DNA of 30,445 bases from an uncultured Clostridia bacterium (GTDB lineage Bacteria; Bacillota; Clostridia; Lachnospirales; Lachnospiraceae): positions 1 to 30,445 of the forward strand of contig CALBNS010000036.1 of assembly GCA_937896665.1 (NCBI GenBank), given 5' to 3'. The translations under genes and the position numbers were made by a program. The number at the start of each line of letters is the position of its first letter. Position 1 is the first letter of the stretch. Positions 13,733 through 21,124 of the stretch are shown piece after piece. A model generated the notes under the pieces. That model was not told the DNA's origin and searched no databases. It worked only from the letters and a program-made list of their open reading frames with translations.

Positions 13733-14948
13733 TAACCTTCCCCCAATCTATAATTTTTCTGAGGTATGGATCTGCACCATACTTACCTTCGAGATACTGT
13801 TTATCAAATTTCGCATCCTTACGAACAGACTCGCCCTTTTCATTCTTAAATTCTACCAAGGAATACAATTTTGAATTTTGAGCATTATCTTTTGCTACAA
13901 ACCAAATTTCATCCCTTCGGAATACTTCGCTGTTCATTGTAGATAAATCATGGGATGTAAAGATTAATTGTGCTTTATTCTTATTGATACTCATATTATT
14001 GAACATCATAATAATATGTCGCAACAATACCGGATGTATCTTAGCATCTAATTCATCAATTACCAGAGATGTCCCTGTCAATAAACTATCCGCGATAAAC
14101 GGCAGTAATCCAAACAATTTCTTTGTTCCGCCGGATTCTTCCAATAAGTTCAATTCTACTTCGTAACCTTCTACCATATGTTTTGTGTATACATCGATTC
14201 TATCGTTTTTATCTTCAACCACACGGAAATCCACAATATCCAAATCCATTTCCTGAACCATATCCAGCATTAACTGTTTCACATCTTCCGAAATTGATAC
14301 AGCCATACGAAGTTCTTCAATCGGATTACCATAATTGAGGAAAGCAATTCCATATTCAAACCACTCCAAAATATCCTTCACCACTTCATTCTTTTTATAA
14401 GTAATTCCGAGATATGATAATAATGGAAGTGTTGCTGATAATTCATCACTTATCTTTAATTTAGAAAATACACCTTTCAATAGAATTTCTTCATCACGTT
14501 CAAAAAGCGCCGATTTTCTACCCGTATCCAGTTTCACACGGTCAAGACTTTCATAAATAACAATATCTCTTTTCACGTGCAATATATATCTATATTCTGC
14601 CATCTCTGTACGGAAAAAGATTTCAAACTCTGTTGGTTGATTTTTTGTTTCTTCTGAAAAAGCAAATGGCTCAATAATCAATTTCTTCTGAAGGAAAAGA
14701 CGTTCTTCATTATCTCCTGTCGCATATAACGGACGAAGTACCTTTGCTGCCAAAGTATGCAATGCTTCTAATACATTTGATTTTCCTCCACCGTTTGGCC
14801 CATATATTGCAGAAACCGGCAAAAACTGTTCCTCATCTTTATCTTTGATCACTTTATCTTCATGTTCAGAAATAGCTGCAGCCTGCATGTCGAATGTCAT
14901 TTCATCTCGAATGCTTTTATAATTTTTTACTGTAAATTGGCATAACAT
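13725..14948 (-). CDS. AAA15-type ATPase, RloA/AbiLi-like, of a two-gene defence system
   Basis: A 407-residue ABC/SMC-like ATPase. MLCQFTVKNYKSIRDEM is the typical first strand, SAIYGPNGGGKSNVLEAL is Walker A (about residues 47-64), LVIDELDAKIHPVLLRHII carries Walker B and LIFTSHDLSTM the switch His. The ATG at 14948 is used because GGAGGTAACTATT precedes it. With the overlapping RloB-like gene this matches the AbiL (AbiLi/AbiLii) abortive-infection layout: the ATPase would sense infection and release the RloB effector. The operon has a promoter at 14986-15013 and a 15-bp palindrome just upstream, so it may be autoregulated. Confidence 0.88.
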   Translation of the reverse strand: MLCQFTVKNYKSIRDEMTFDMQAAAISEHEDKVIKDKDEEQFLPVSAIYGPNGGGKSNVLEALHTLAAKVLRPLYATGDNEERLFLQKKLIIEPFAFSEETKNQPTEFEIFFRTEMAEYRYILHVKRDIVIYESLDRVKLDTGRKSALFERDEEILLKGVFSKLKISDELSATLPLLSYLGITYKKNEVVKDILEWFEYGIAFLNYGNPIEELRMAVSISEDVKQLMLDMVQEMDLDIVDFRVVEDKNDRIDVYTKHMVEGYEVELNLLEESGGTKKLFGLLPFIADSLLTGTSLVIDELDAKIHPVLLRHIIMMFNNMSINKNKAQLIFTSHDLSTMNSEVFRRDEIWFVAKDNAQNSKLYSLVEFKNEKGESVRKDAKFDKQYLEGKYGADPYLRKIIDWGKVNA

Positions 14949-14985
14949 AATAGTTACCTCCATTTCATAGTTCTTTTCACTATCT

Positions 14986-15068
14986 ATTATACTCCGTTTT
15001 CCCATTTTGTAAACATTATTTGAGATTATATCTCATATTATCATTCGTAATTTTCGAATTCGTAATTT
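14986..15068 (-). promoter_or_regulatory. Promoter and operator-like sequences of the AbiL-type operon
   Basis: On the minus strand TTTACA (15008-15013) and TATAAT (14986-14991) are 16 bases apart, a strong promoter. Upstream lie the palindrome TGAGATTATATCTCA (15021-15035) and two direct copies of ATTCGTAATTT (15043-15053 and 15058-15068). The palindrome ends 7 bases from the -35 box, a fit place for a regulator. Confidence 0.6.
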
Positions 15069-15104
15069 AGGTCGTACTTTAGAATTTATATTGTCCTATC
15101 CACA

Positions 15105-15272
15105 TCAGATTGAATTTCCCTCTTCTTTCTCCGAAAGTTCCTCAGCAGCTTCCTGTATCGCCTTTTCAACTTTCCCTTCATTTGCTTCTATAAATACCTT
15201 TAATATGTAATCGGCAGTCGCTTCCACCGAATTCGGATTATGAAATCGATAATTCAATTTTGTCTTCGCCAC
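15105..15272 (-). CDS. 55-residue conserved small protein (NYRFHNPN type), second copy
   Basis: GTG at 15272, preceded by GGAGGAGGTGG, begins MAKTKLNYRFHNPNSVEATA and continues with an amphipathic helix (VFIEANEGKVEKAIQEAAEE). It is homologous to the 58-residue protein inside the spoIIID element. Such small genes accompany mobile elements; I do not know the function. Its presence here suggests that another element once occupied the region next to the AbiL operon. Confidence 0.65.
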   Translation of the reverse strand: MAKTKLNYRFHNPNSVEATADYILKVFIEANEGKVEKAIQEAAEELSEKEEGNSI

Positions 15273-15302
15273 GGTGAAGCTTCCACCTCCTCCCTGCTCA
15301 CG

Positions 15303-15345
15303 CTTTGTCCATTACTATGAAAATCTCCGCTGAAATAGTCCTAAA
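15303..15345 (-). repeat. 43-bp conserved block, copy B
   Basis: Counterpart of 10043-10085 (39 of 43 positions equal), lying upstream of the second small-protein gene as in the spoIIID element. Similarity falls away beyond its right end. The stretch from here to 15523 holds no gene I can support; the open frame on the minus strand at 15315-15548 has no ribosome site and overlaps the start of the next plus-strand gene. Confidence 0.6.
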
Positions 15346-15523
15346 TATTCAGCATCTTTTTCATAGCATGAACAAGGAATAGCAGATTTAAGCGGAGCAT
15401 GATTTAATGTTCCCCCTCTTTCCTGCTCCGCTACTCTATTTAGACATGAAAGCCTATGCTTTCGCCACTGTTCTTTGAAAACTGAATGCTGCAAATGAGA
15501 TCGAACTGATTTAGGAGGCGTAT

Positions 15524-15847
15524 ATGAAATATATATGTAAAAATCCATCTGCTGATTATGTAGTGGATCGTGAATGGGAAGGACAAGTAGATCTGAAAGC
15601 CCGAAAAGAACACAGTGCAGAATTGAACATTAGTGGAAAAGGAAGTCAGATGTATGCCATCATAGGTCAATATGAATATGGCTGGTATATATGTATTCCT
15701 GAATGCGGAGTCGGGAGTCCGCTTGCAGAATTGACAGATGTATTCTGGAATCAAGAACAATTAAGCCGCTGGTTATCACCGGTCGACGCAAGCACCATCG
15801 CAGAGGCATTGAGAATATATGCGAGACAATATGGAGATATGACTTAG
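15524..15847 (+). CDS. Unknown 107-residue protein, mobile-element type (DUF6618-like)
   Basis: Begins at ATG 15524 after a strong AGGAGGCG site. The protein starts MKYICKNPSADYVVDREWEG and contains GSQMYAIIGQYEYGWYICIP, CGVGSPLAELTDVFWN and a C-terminal VDASTIAEAL helix. The pattern (a beta-rich domain with GxYxxGxxICIP, SPLAELSDVFWN and a VDAxTI helix) resembles small proteins I associate with DUF6618 on integrative elements of gut Firmicutes; that name is from memory and unsure. No function known. A terminator overlaps its stop codon. Confidence 0.7.
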   Translation: MKYICKNPSADYVVDREWEGQVDLKARKEHSAELNISGKGSQMYAIIGQYEYGWYICIPECGVGSPLAELTDVFWNQEQLSRWLSPVDASTIAEALRIYARQYGDMT

Positions 15848-15862
15848 GTCATATCTCTTTTT
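15834..15862 (+). terminator. Rho-independent terminator overlapping the end of the 15524 gene
   Basis: GAGATATGAC (15834-15843) pairs perfectly with GTCATATCTC (15848-15857), with a four-base loop, followed by TTTTT. The stop codon of the gene lies in the loop. Confidence 0.85.
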
Positions 15863-15982
15863 AATCTGGAAGGAGATAACAATTCGCAAACCCTGACGTT
15901 CCTAAACTGCAGATGCAGCAGAGTATATACAAAAACGAGATGATTGGTGGAGAATTTAATTTGCGAAAAATAGGAGATGAGA

Positions 15983-16217
15983 ATCTTCTATATCTGAAAA
16001 CCCTGGATTTTTTACATAATTTCCATTGTTATCTCTTCTCATCTATACATATGAGCACAAATTCATCCTGCACTTTATCAAAATTTGGAGCAACACGCCA
16101 AAAATATTCAACGGTGGAACAATGTAAGAATCCTTCTGCATCTTGATTTCTTTGTCCCCAATATTCCTTATTTTTTCATTCTTCCCATGTAGATTTTTTC
16201 ATACAATGTAGAATCAT
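15983..16217 (-). pseudogene. DUF952 family gene, duplicated and further decayed (copy 2)
   Basis: Carries the same internal deletion as copy 1 and in addition a TGA at the codon that reads CGA (Arg) in copy 1 (WEER- in copy 1, WEE-stop here). It is therefore dead. The stretch before it, 15863-15982, holds only a broken frame reading MQQSIYKNEMIGGEFNLRKI that runs into this repeat and that I cannot identify. Confidence 0.75.
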
Positions 16218-16249
16218 GTTGTAATCCTCCTGTTAACATTCTGCAATAA
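15983..16249. repeat. 267-bp direct repeat, copy 2 (derived copy)
   Basis: Direct copy of 11900-12166, 4,083 bases away, same orientation. Its right end contains the last four codons and stop of the transglutaminase-like gene with nothing of that gene beyond, so it was copied from locus 1. Homologous recombination between the two copies would delete the AbiL operon and its neighbours. Confidence 0.85.
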
Positions 16250-16273
16250 GCAGGAATTAGATTAACTATACGT

Positions 16274-17380
16274 CTAATTTCTCCCACAACATTTTTTATA
16301 TTTCTTTCCAGAACCACATGGGCATGGATCATTTCTGCCTATTTTAGCTGTGGTTCTGACATACGGCTGTGACACTGGCTTGTACGTTGGTAGATTCCAA
16401 TCAAATTCATCGAACCAATCATCGTCACAATCAACTACTTCATATCTTTGCTGTAATCGATTTTCAAGTTCTCTGAATTGTCTGATGAGTTTTTCTGCAA
16501 TATCTGTTTTGCCAAATGTGATGCATGACGCTGTCAACAAATAGATATATTCCTCCGAACATATCTGATGCTGTTCTTTATAATTCAGCAGGCGTTTTAA
16601 CATCTGTTCATCCCCATAGCACCCCACCTCGTACATCCACTGCTGTACTTCAAATGGAAACTGATACATATGCTTTTCTTTGCTATTTGCAATTTGTTCT
16701 GATTCCTCAACCATTCCGACTAACCATGGGGAACATTTCATTTCTTCTGCATATTTCATAGAATCACTATTGTCATGTAAATCATTTCTCATAGCGGCAA
16801 TCTGACTCTGCAAAACTTCCGGATTCATTTCAAATAATTTCTGCAGATTCTCTGTAAGATCACGCAAGGATTCCTTCAATAATTTCACTTCCTCAAGTTC
16901 CTCATGTGAAGGCAAATTCATACAATTCAATTTTTGTTCTACTTCTGCAGAATTGAAAGTGCTTCGTACATTATCCTCATTCCAAACTCCACCACTGTCT
17001 TCCACGAAATTATCGCCTTTGAACTTCAGTAATATCACTTTTCGTTCCTGATATTCCTCATCCATTTTCTCTATGTTGATTCTATGTCTCCAATTATCCC
17101 CCAAATCATAGGTATAACGAAGCCATTTATAATTTCTAAAGAAAGAAGCAATTAATGTTTCCGATTCATTGTAATGATTCCCCCAGGTATCACTTCTGTC
17201 ACTAATATAAATCCTGTCTCCAGAAACTTCAAATTCATGAAGATGGTCACTCTCCCAAGAGAATAAAATCCGAATCACTTTATGGAGTTCTGCAAAAGTA
17301 ATTCTATCTGGAATAATCACTCTTCTCCATACTGGTGGATGCGTATTTTCTATTACAATCTTACATATATAACCATACAA
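16274..17380 (-). CDS. PRiA4 (pRiA4b ORF-3-like) protein with C-terminal SEC-C motif
   Basis: A protein of about 368 residues. The N-terminal domain matches the PRiA4 family: KIVIENTHPPVWRRVIIPDR, ITFAELHKVIRILFSWESDH, TYDLGDNWRHRI. The C-terminal 22 residues are a SEC-C zinc motif (NDPCPCGSGKKYKKCC). Between them lies a helical region (about 200-330) I do not recognise. The function is unknown; such proteins occur on mobile elements and beside defence genes. The start is uncertain: the frame is open up to 17470, but that part belongs to the IS200 end, and no ribosome site is visible at the TTG at 17380, where the domain begins. The IS probably removed or replaced the original start region. 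Confidence 0.7.
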   Translation of the reverse strand: MYGYICKIVIENTHPPVWRRVIIPDRITFAELHKVIRILFSWESDHLHEFEVSGDRIYISDRSDTWGNHYNESETLIASFFRNYKWLRYTYDLGDNWRHRINIEKMDEEYQERKVILLKFKGDNFVEDSGGVWNEDNVRSTFNSAEVEQKLNCMNLPSHEELEEVKLLKESLRDLTENLQKLFEMNPEVLQSQIAAMRNDLHDNSDSMKYAEEMKCSPWLVGMVEESEQIANSKEKHMYQFPFEVQQWMYEVGCYGDEQMLKRLLNYKEQHQICSEEYIYLLTASCITFGKTDIAEKLIRQFRELENRLQQRYEVVDCDDDWFDEFDWNLPTYKPVSQPYVRTTAKIGRNDPCPCGSGKKYKKCCGRN

Positions 17381-17408
17381 AGCAGTTAGTCTTAGGATTG
17401 ACTGCTTT

Positions 17409-17786
17409 TTAATAATTATCAACCCGCATAGCGGGTGGTTTTTCAGTTTCGGGCATAGCCCTAATACCACTAGCTACGCACAAGTGCGTTTTCTTATTGG
17501 CCTGCCAGCCACGAAATATCATTAAGCTACTTTTTCCTTTCAAATATCCCATAAATCCCGAAACACTCATTTTCGGCGGGATACTTAATAGCAAATGAAT
17601 ATGACCTGGACATATTTCTCCTTCTATTATTTCCACGCCCTTCCATTGACATAATGTTTTAATAATATCTCTGATGTCTTCACGCTTTTCCTGGAAGAAA
17701 ACTTTTCTTCTATATTTCGGTGCAAAAACCACATGATATTTGCAGTTCCATTTCGTATGTGCTAAACTCCTTACGTCAGTATTTTC
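17409..17786 (-). pseudogene. tnpA: IS200/IS605-type Y1 transposase, damaged at both ends
   Basis: The reading frame encodes ENTDVRSLAHTKWNCKYH, then VVFAPKYRRKVFFQEKREDI, the HUH motif in CPGHIHLLLSIPPKMSVSG and GYLKGKSSLMIF: clear IS200 TnpA. There is no ATG: a TAA stands immediately before the first codon at 17786, where the Met would be. After SSLMIF the family sequence breaks off, the region with the catalytic Tyr helix is missing and the frame runs out into IS end sequence. It cannot encode a working transposase. Confidence 0.85.
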
Positions 17787-17830
17787 TTAATGCAAAAAAA
17801 CACTTTCTCCTAAGAGAAAATGTTCTTTTC
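17409..17830 (-). mobile_element. IS200-like insertion sequence remnant
   Basis: Around the broken tnpA are hairpins typical of IS200/IS605 ends: ACCCGC-TAT-GCGGGT near 17423-17437, GGGC-TAT-GCCC near 17452-17462, CGCAC-AA-GTGCG near 17477-17488, and at the other end TTTCTC-CTAA-GAGAAA at 17805-17820. Exact ends cannot be set because these elements make no target duplication. AAAGCAGT and ACTGCTTT at 17392-17413 form one more inverted pair between the IS and the PRiA4 gene. Confidence 0.7.
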
Positions 17831-17885
17831 GCGAATCAATAAAATTCTTCACTACCTATTATGCCTCTCCGCCGGGAATGCATAT

Positions 17886-18737
17886 TCAGTTTCCAGCTAT
17901 AAACAGCACCCCTAATGTGCCCGGTCCACAATGACTAGACACTACACTGCCTGCACGCGTCACTAAAATCTCATCAAAATAGTCTAATGTCTCCAAATAC
18001 TGACGAACTTCGCTAATTGTTCTTTCATCACATCCTGAATGTGTTATAAATACTCTGTCAGGCTTTGCGTTTTTCAATTCAGCTTCCATATCCTTTACAT
18101 ATGATTTGATAACTGAATGCATCTGGCCCCTATATTTTTTCTTCGCATCCATCTTTCCATTTTCTACCATAATCTTCGGGTGCAATCTTAGAACACCGCC
18201 AGCTAAAGCTGCTATACTGCTACAACGACCGCCCCTATGAAGATACGTGAGGGTATCAACTACAAAGCTCGCTCTTACCTGTGGTTTTAACTTTTCTATT
18301 CTATCAACGATTTCTCTTGCACCTTTTCCTTCCTTAATCATCACAGCCGCCTCTATCACTAGAAGACCAATTCCCGTTGAAAGGTTCGCCGAATCAATGA
18401 TATGCACAGAATCTTCTGCCTCCAGTTCATCAACCGCCATACGCATCACACTTCCAATCGATGACATACTGTCCGAAATAGAAAAACAAATAATTTCATT
18501 GCCTTTATCTAAATATGGCTGGAATGTATCCATCACTTCCCCCAATGAAGCCGCGGCTGTTTTTGGTGTGGCATTATTAGTATCAGACCATTTGTAAATT
18601 TCGTCTGGCGTAATTGTAACTCCATCTTCAAATTCTTCTTTACCCAAATGAATATGAAGCGGTATAATTGCAATATCATACTTTTCTATCAATTCTTTTG
18701 ATAAATCACAAGTGCTGTCTGAAATAATTTTAATCAT
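17886..18737 (-). CDS. DegV family fatty-acid-binding protein
   Basis: A 283-residue DegV protein. Family members bind a fatty acid and, as FakB, present it to the kinase FakA for incorporation into phospholipid. Visible blocks: IKIISDSTCDLSKELIEKYD at the N-terminus, ATPKTAAASLGEV, FSISDSMSSIGSVMRMA, DSANLSTGIGLLV, YLHRGGRCSS and the C-terminal SSHCGPGTLGVLF. The ATG at 18737 is used; an ATG three codons upstream (18746) directly abuts the GGAGAAGG ribosome site. It stands alone between the IS remnant and the PPIase gene. Confidence 0.9.
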   Translation of the reverse strand: MIKIISDSTCDLSKELIEKYDIAIIPLHIHLGKEEFEDGVTITPDEIYKWSDTNNATPKTAAASLGEVMDTFQPYLDKGNEIICFSISDSMSSIGSVMRMAVDELEAEDSVHIIDSANLSTGIGLLVIEAAVMIKEGKGAREIVDRIEKLKPQVRASFVVDTLTYLHRGGRCSSIAALAGGVLRLHPKIMVENGKMDAKKKYRGQMHSVIKSYVKDMEAELKNAKPDRVFITHSGCDERTISEVRQYLETLDYFDEILVTRAGSVVSSHCGPGTLGVLFIAGN

Positions 18738-18770
18738 ATCTACCATCCTTCTCCTATTACACCTATGTTT

Positions 18771-18816
18771 TTATAAAAAGAGAAATTCTAAGATCTGCAT
18801 CTTATAGTTTCTCTTT
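18771..18816 (-). terminator. Rho-independent terminator of the FKBP-like lipoprotein gene
   Basis: On the minus strand AAAGAGAAA and TTTCTCTTT form the outer stem, TAAGAT and ATCTTA the inner stem, and a T-rich run follows. It lies just after the stop of the 18830-19858 gene. Confidence 0.8.
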
Positions 18817-18829
18817 AGTAATATTGTCT

Positions 18830-19858
18830 TTATTTACTTTCTACCTGTTTACAGTTTTCAACTAACCAATTCGTTACTTTTTCCTGTAGAAGTACATTTT
18901 CGAGATTATCTTTTCCTACTGCTTCTTCAAACTCTGTTGTATCTGAATAGCCAAACTGATCCGCATATTTTTCAAGTCCTTCCTTATAATCGTTCTCAGA
19001 TACTTTAAGATTTTCTTTTTGTGCAATCAATTCAACCGCATAGTCCTGTTTAATTGTGCTCTCTGCCATCTCCTCTAACGTGAGACCGAATTGCGCTTTT
19101 ACAAACTCATCCACTTCCATGCCTGAATAAGCCGCATAATAACTGTACTGTGAAGAAATACTATCCATAATTTCCTGTTTTCTGTCTTCCGGATATTTTT
19201 TCACTGTACACTGTTTCGATAAGGCTTCCCACACAGATTCCTGAAGTACATACTCGGCACTCTCTTTATTGGATACCTCTAATGACTCTTTTACCTCTGC
19301 TTTGTATTCATCCACTGTTGTGGCAGTCTCTGATATTTCTTTCACAAGATCATCAGTCAATTCAGGATAAACCCTCTCAGTGATTCCATTCAATTTGACA
19401 GTAAATACAACTTCTACTCCCGCAAGGTTAGGATTATTCGGATACGGATCCGGGAACGTAAGGTTTAAGTCAAACTCATCACCAATTTCGTGTCCGATAA
19501 TCCCATCTTCAAATCCATCAATGAAACTGCCCGATCCAATTACAAGTGTTTGGTTCTCCGCTGTTCCTCCATCAAATGCAACTCCGTCTCTTTTCCCCGA
19601 ATAATCAATCAAGACCACATCGCCGTCCTTTACCGCACGGTCTGTAATTTCTGTTTCGGTAGCCAGAGTCTGCAATGTTGAATTGATGCTTGACTGAATC
19701 ATCTCATCTGTCACTGCCACTACTTCTACTTTGTCCACTTCCAAGCCTTTATATTGCTTAATTGTAATCTTATCGTTCGATATAGGTCCACTACCACAGC
19801 CGATGACTGTTGCACCTATACATATAGCAGTTAAAAATGTAAGTATTTTCTTTTTCAT
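18830..19858 (-). CDS. Secreted FKBP-type/trigger-factor-like peptidyl-prolyl isomerase lipoprotein
   Basis: A 342-residue predicted lipoprotein. MKKKILTFLTAICIGATVIG is the signal peptide and Cys21 (VIGC lipobox) the lipid anchor. An FKBP-type domain occupies about residues 70-165 (GDVVLIDYSGKRDGVAFDGG, LVIGSGSFIDGFEDGIIGHE, LAGVEVVFTVKLNGI); the rest is long helices similar to the trigger factor C-terminal part. By family it would help fold secreted proteins outside the membrane. The ATG at 19858 is chosen because GGAGAAAATT precedes it. Two tandem 40-bp promoter units lie upstream, so expression may be strong or have two starts. Confidence 0.88.
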   Translation of the reverse strand: MKKKILTFLTAICIGATVIGCGSGPISNDKITIKQYKGLEVDKVEVVAVTDEMIQSSINSTLQTLATETEITDRAVKDGDVVLIDYSGKRDGVAFDGGTAENQTLVIGSGSFIDGFEDGIIGHEIGDEFDLNLTFPDPYPNNPNLAGVEVVFTVKLNGITERVYPELTDDLVKEISETATTVDEYKAEVKESLEVSNKESAEYVLQESVWEALSKQCTVKKYPEDRKQEIMDSISSQYSYYAAYSGMEVDEFVKAQFGLTLEEMAESTIKQDYAVELIAQKENLKVSENDYKEGLEKYADQFGYSDTTEFEEAVGKDNLENVLLQEKVTNWLVENCKQVESK

Positions 19859-19898
19859 AATTTTCTCCAACTTTCCTATTTATGTTTGCACTAGTCCG

Positions 19899-20008
19899 CA
19901 CTTTGCTTGCACTCGCTAAGTGTTCATATTATACCACAAGGGCATATATTCTCACTAACCTCGTGCTTCACTTTGCTTGCACTCGCTAAGTGTTCATATT
20001 ATACCACA
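19899..20008. repeat. Two exact 40-bp direct repeats carrying promoter elements
   Basis: CACTTTGCTTGCACTCGCTA plus the next 20 bases occurs at 19899-19938 and again, identically, at 19969-20008, a period of 70. On the minus strand each copy contains an extended -10, TGTGGTATAAT, pointing to the lipoprotein gene. On the plus strand each also contains TTGCAC and TATACC 17 bases apart. A shorter copy of TTGCTTGCACT occurs at 20080-20090 in the promoter of the divergent gene. The 308-base gap between the two genes (19859-20166) thus holds only promoters. Confidence 0.8.
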
Positions 20009-20083
20009 TTTCATAAGTTTGAAAAGCCAAAAATAAGATTTCACAATTATTTCACATCATTTGCATTGTAACTTTCAAATTGC

Positions 20084-20112
20084 TTGCACTTCTTACAAAA
20101 CAATGTTAAAAT
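20084..20112 (+). promoter_or_regulatory. Promoter of the small membrane protein gene
   Basis: TTGCAC (20084-20089) and TAAAAT (20107-20112) with a 17-base spacer. The -35 lies inside the third, partial copy of the TTGCTTGCACT motif. Confidence 0.55.
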
Positions 20113-20166
20113 AAAATTTGTGTAAACCAAATATTTACATAGAATATATTTATCAGGAGGCCTGTC

Positions 20167-20610
20167 GTGAACGCTACAACAATATTAATTATTATCATAG
20201 TCATTTTACTTGCCGCTTTAGCAGCATTATATTTCTGGGGCAAGAAGATGGAGAAAAAGAGAGATGAACAAGAAGAACAATTAAAAGCAACATCACAGTC
20301 TGTATCAATGTTGATTATTGATAAGAAGCGCATGAAGATTAAAGAAGCCGGTTTTCCATCAATTGTATTGGAAAACACACCAAAATATCTTCGCAGAGCA
20401 AAAGTGCCTGTTGTAAAAGCGAAAGTCGGACCTAAGATTTCAACTTTTATGTGTGATGAGAAAATATTCCCTATCATTCCTATAAAGAAGGAAGTAAAAG
20501 CTACTGTAAGTGGCATTTATATTACAAATGTAAAGGGAATCAGAGGTTCTCTGGAAACTCCGGCACCTAAGAAAAAGGGGCTTTTCGCTAGATTTAAGAA
20601 AGATAAATAA
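20167..20610 (+). CDS. Conserved single-pass membrane protein of unknown function
   Basis: A 147-residue protein starting with GTG (20167) after AGGAGG. Residues 4-24 are one hydrophobic helix, followed by a charged linker (KKMEKKRDEQEEQLK) and a basic beta-rich domain with LIIDKKRMKIKEAGFP, KYLRRAKVPVVKAKVGPK and KEVKATVSGIYIT. Orientation (short outside N-terminus, positive residues after the helix) puts the domain in the cytoplasm. I recognise it only as a hypothetical protein typical of Lachnospiraceae. It has its own promoter and terminator, so it is a single-gene unit, divergent from the PPIase gene. Confidence 0.8.
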   Translation: MNATTILIIIIVILLAALAALYFWGKKMEKKRDEQEEQLKATSQSVSMLIIDKKRMKIKEAGFPSIVLENTPKYLRRAKVPVVKAKVGPKISTFMCDEKIFPIIPIKKEVKATVSGIYITNVKGIRGSLETPAPKKKGLFARFKKDK

Positions 20611-20617
20611 TATGCAG

Positions 20618-20647
20618 AAAGGATATTGCAGCCGCAATATCCTTTTT
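20618..20647. terminator. Bidirectional terminator between convergent genes
   Basis: AAAGGATATTGC and GCAATATCCTTT flank a four-base loop, with TTTTT on the plus-strand side. It serves the 20167 gene and, read on the other strand, the operon ending at 20661. Confidence 0.85.
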
Positions 20648-20660
20648 CGTTTCCTAAATA

Positions 20661-21116
20661 TTAAATTTCAAACTTCTCTGAATTTCTCGGTTTAATATCA
20701 ATCGTAATCCTGCATTCTGCAATTGGTTCATAATTGACATCTAGCACATACTCAATCTCTACGTTAATATTATCCTCGCACTCCTTGAACAGAATCTCTT
20801 TCGTAACCAATCCGAGATTAAGCTGCCCATACGGAGTCTCATAATAGGATCTGTTCTTTTGTCCTTTCTCAAAAATCATATGGGTATTCGAAACACCTTT
20901 TTTGATTACCTCCACATGTTCTGCGTCCTTGATTCTAATCTGAGTCTTTGTGACTGCCGTAATACCTTCTGTCACTTCCTCAAAAAAGACATAATGCTTT
21001 CCATCTTTCAGATAATATGTACCATTATTCAGAACTTCTATGAGTTCTCCTTCATTTTCCACATCATGCACATCAAATTGGAGACCTGAAACACTTACTA
21101 TTACATCCTTCGTCAT
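20661..21116 (-). CDS. DUF1934 (YwiB-like) beta-barrel protein
   Basis: A 151-residue protein of the DUF1934 family, calycin-like beta barrels of unknown function. MTKDVIVSVSGLQFDV, GTYYLKDGKHYVFFEE and the QKNRSYYETPYGQLNLG turn are family hallmarks. GGGGGCAGT precedes the ATG. It is the last gene of pfkA - murI - DUF1934, 8 bases after murI. Confidence 0.85.
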   Translation of the reverse strand: MTKDVIVSVSGLQFDVHDVENEGELIEVLNNGTYYLKDGKHYVFFEEVTEGITAVTKTQIRIKDAEHVEVIKKGVSNTHMIFEKGQKNRSYYETPYGQLNLGLVTKEILFKECEDNINVEIEYVLDVNYEPIAECRITIDIKPRNSEKFEI

Positions 21117-21124
21117 ACTGCCCC

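Noticed and set aside
15315..15548. Open frame on the minus strand (77 residues) upstream of the second small-protein gene
   Set aside because: No ribosome site, odd composition, overlaps the start of the well-supported 15524 gene. Only its last few codons are shared with copy A, and that is explained by the 43-bp block.
19899..20008. HrcA/CIRCE operator, suggested by GAGTGC and TTAGC inside the 40-bp repeats
   Set aside because: The two half-sites are not in the TTAGCACTC-N9-GAGTGCTAA arrangement; only a partial half-site matches.
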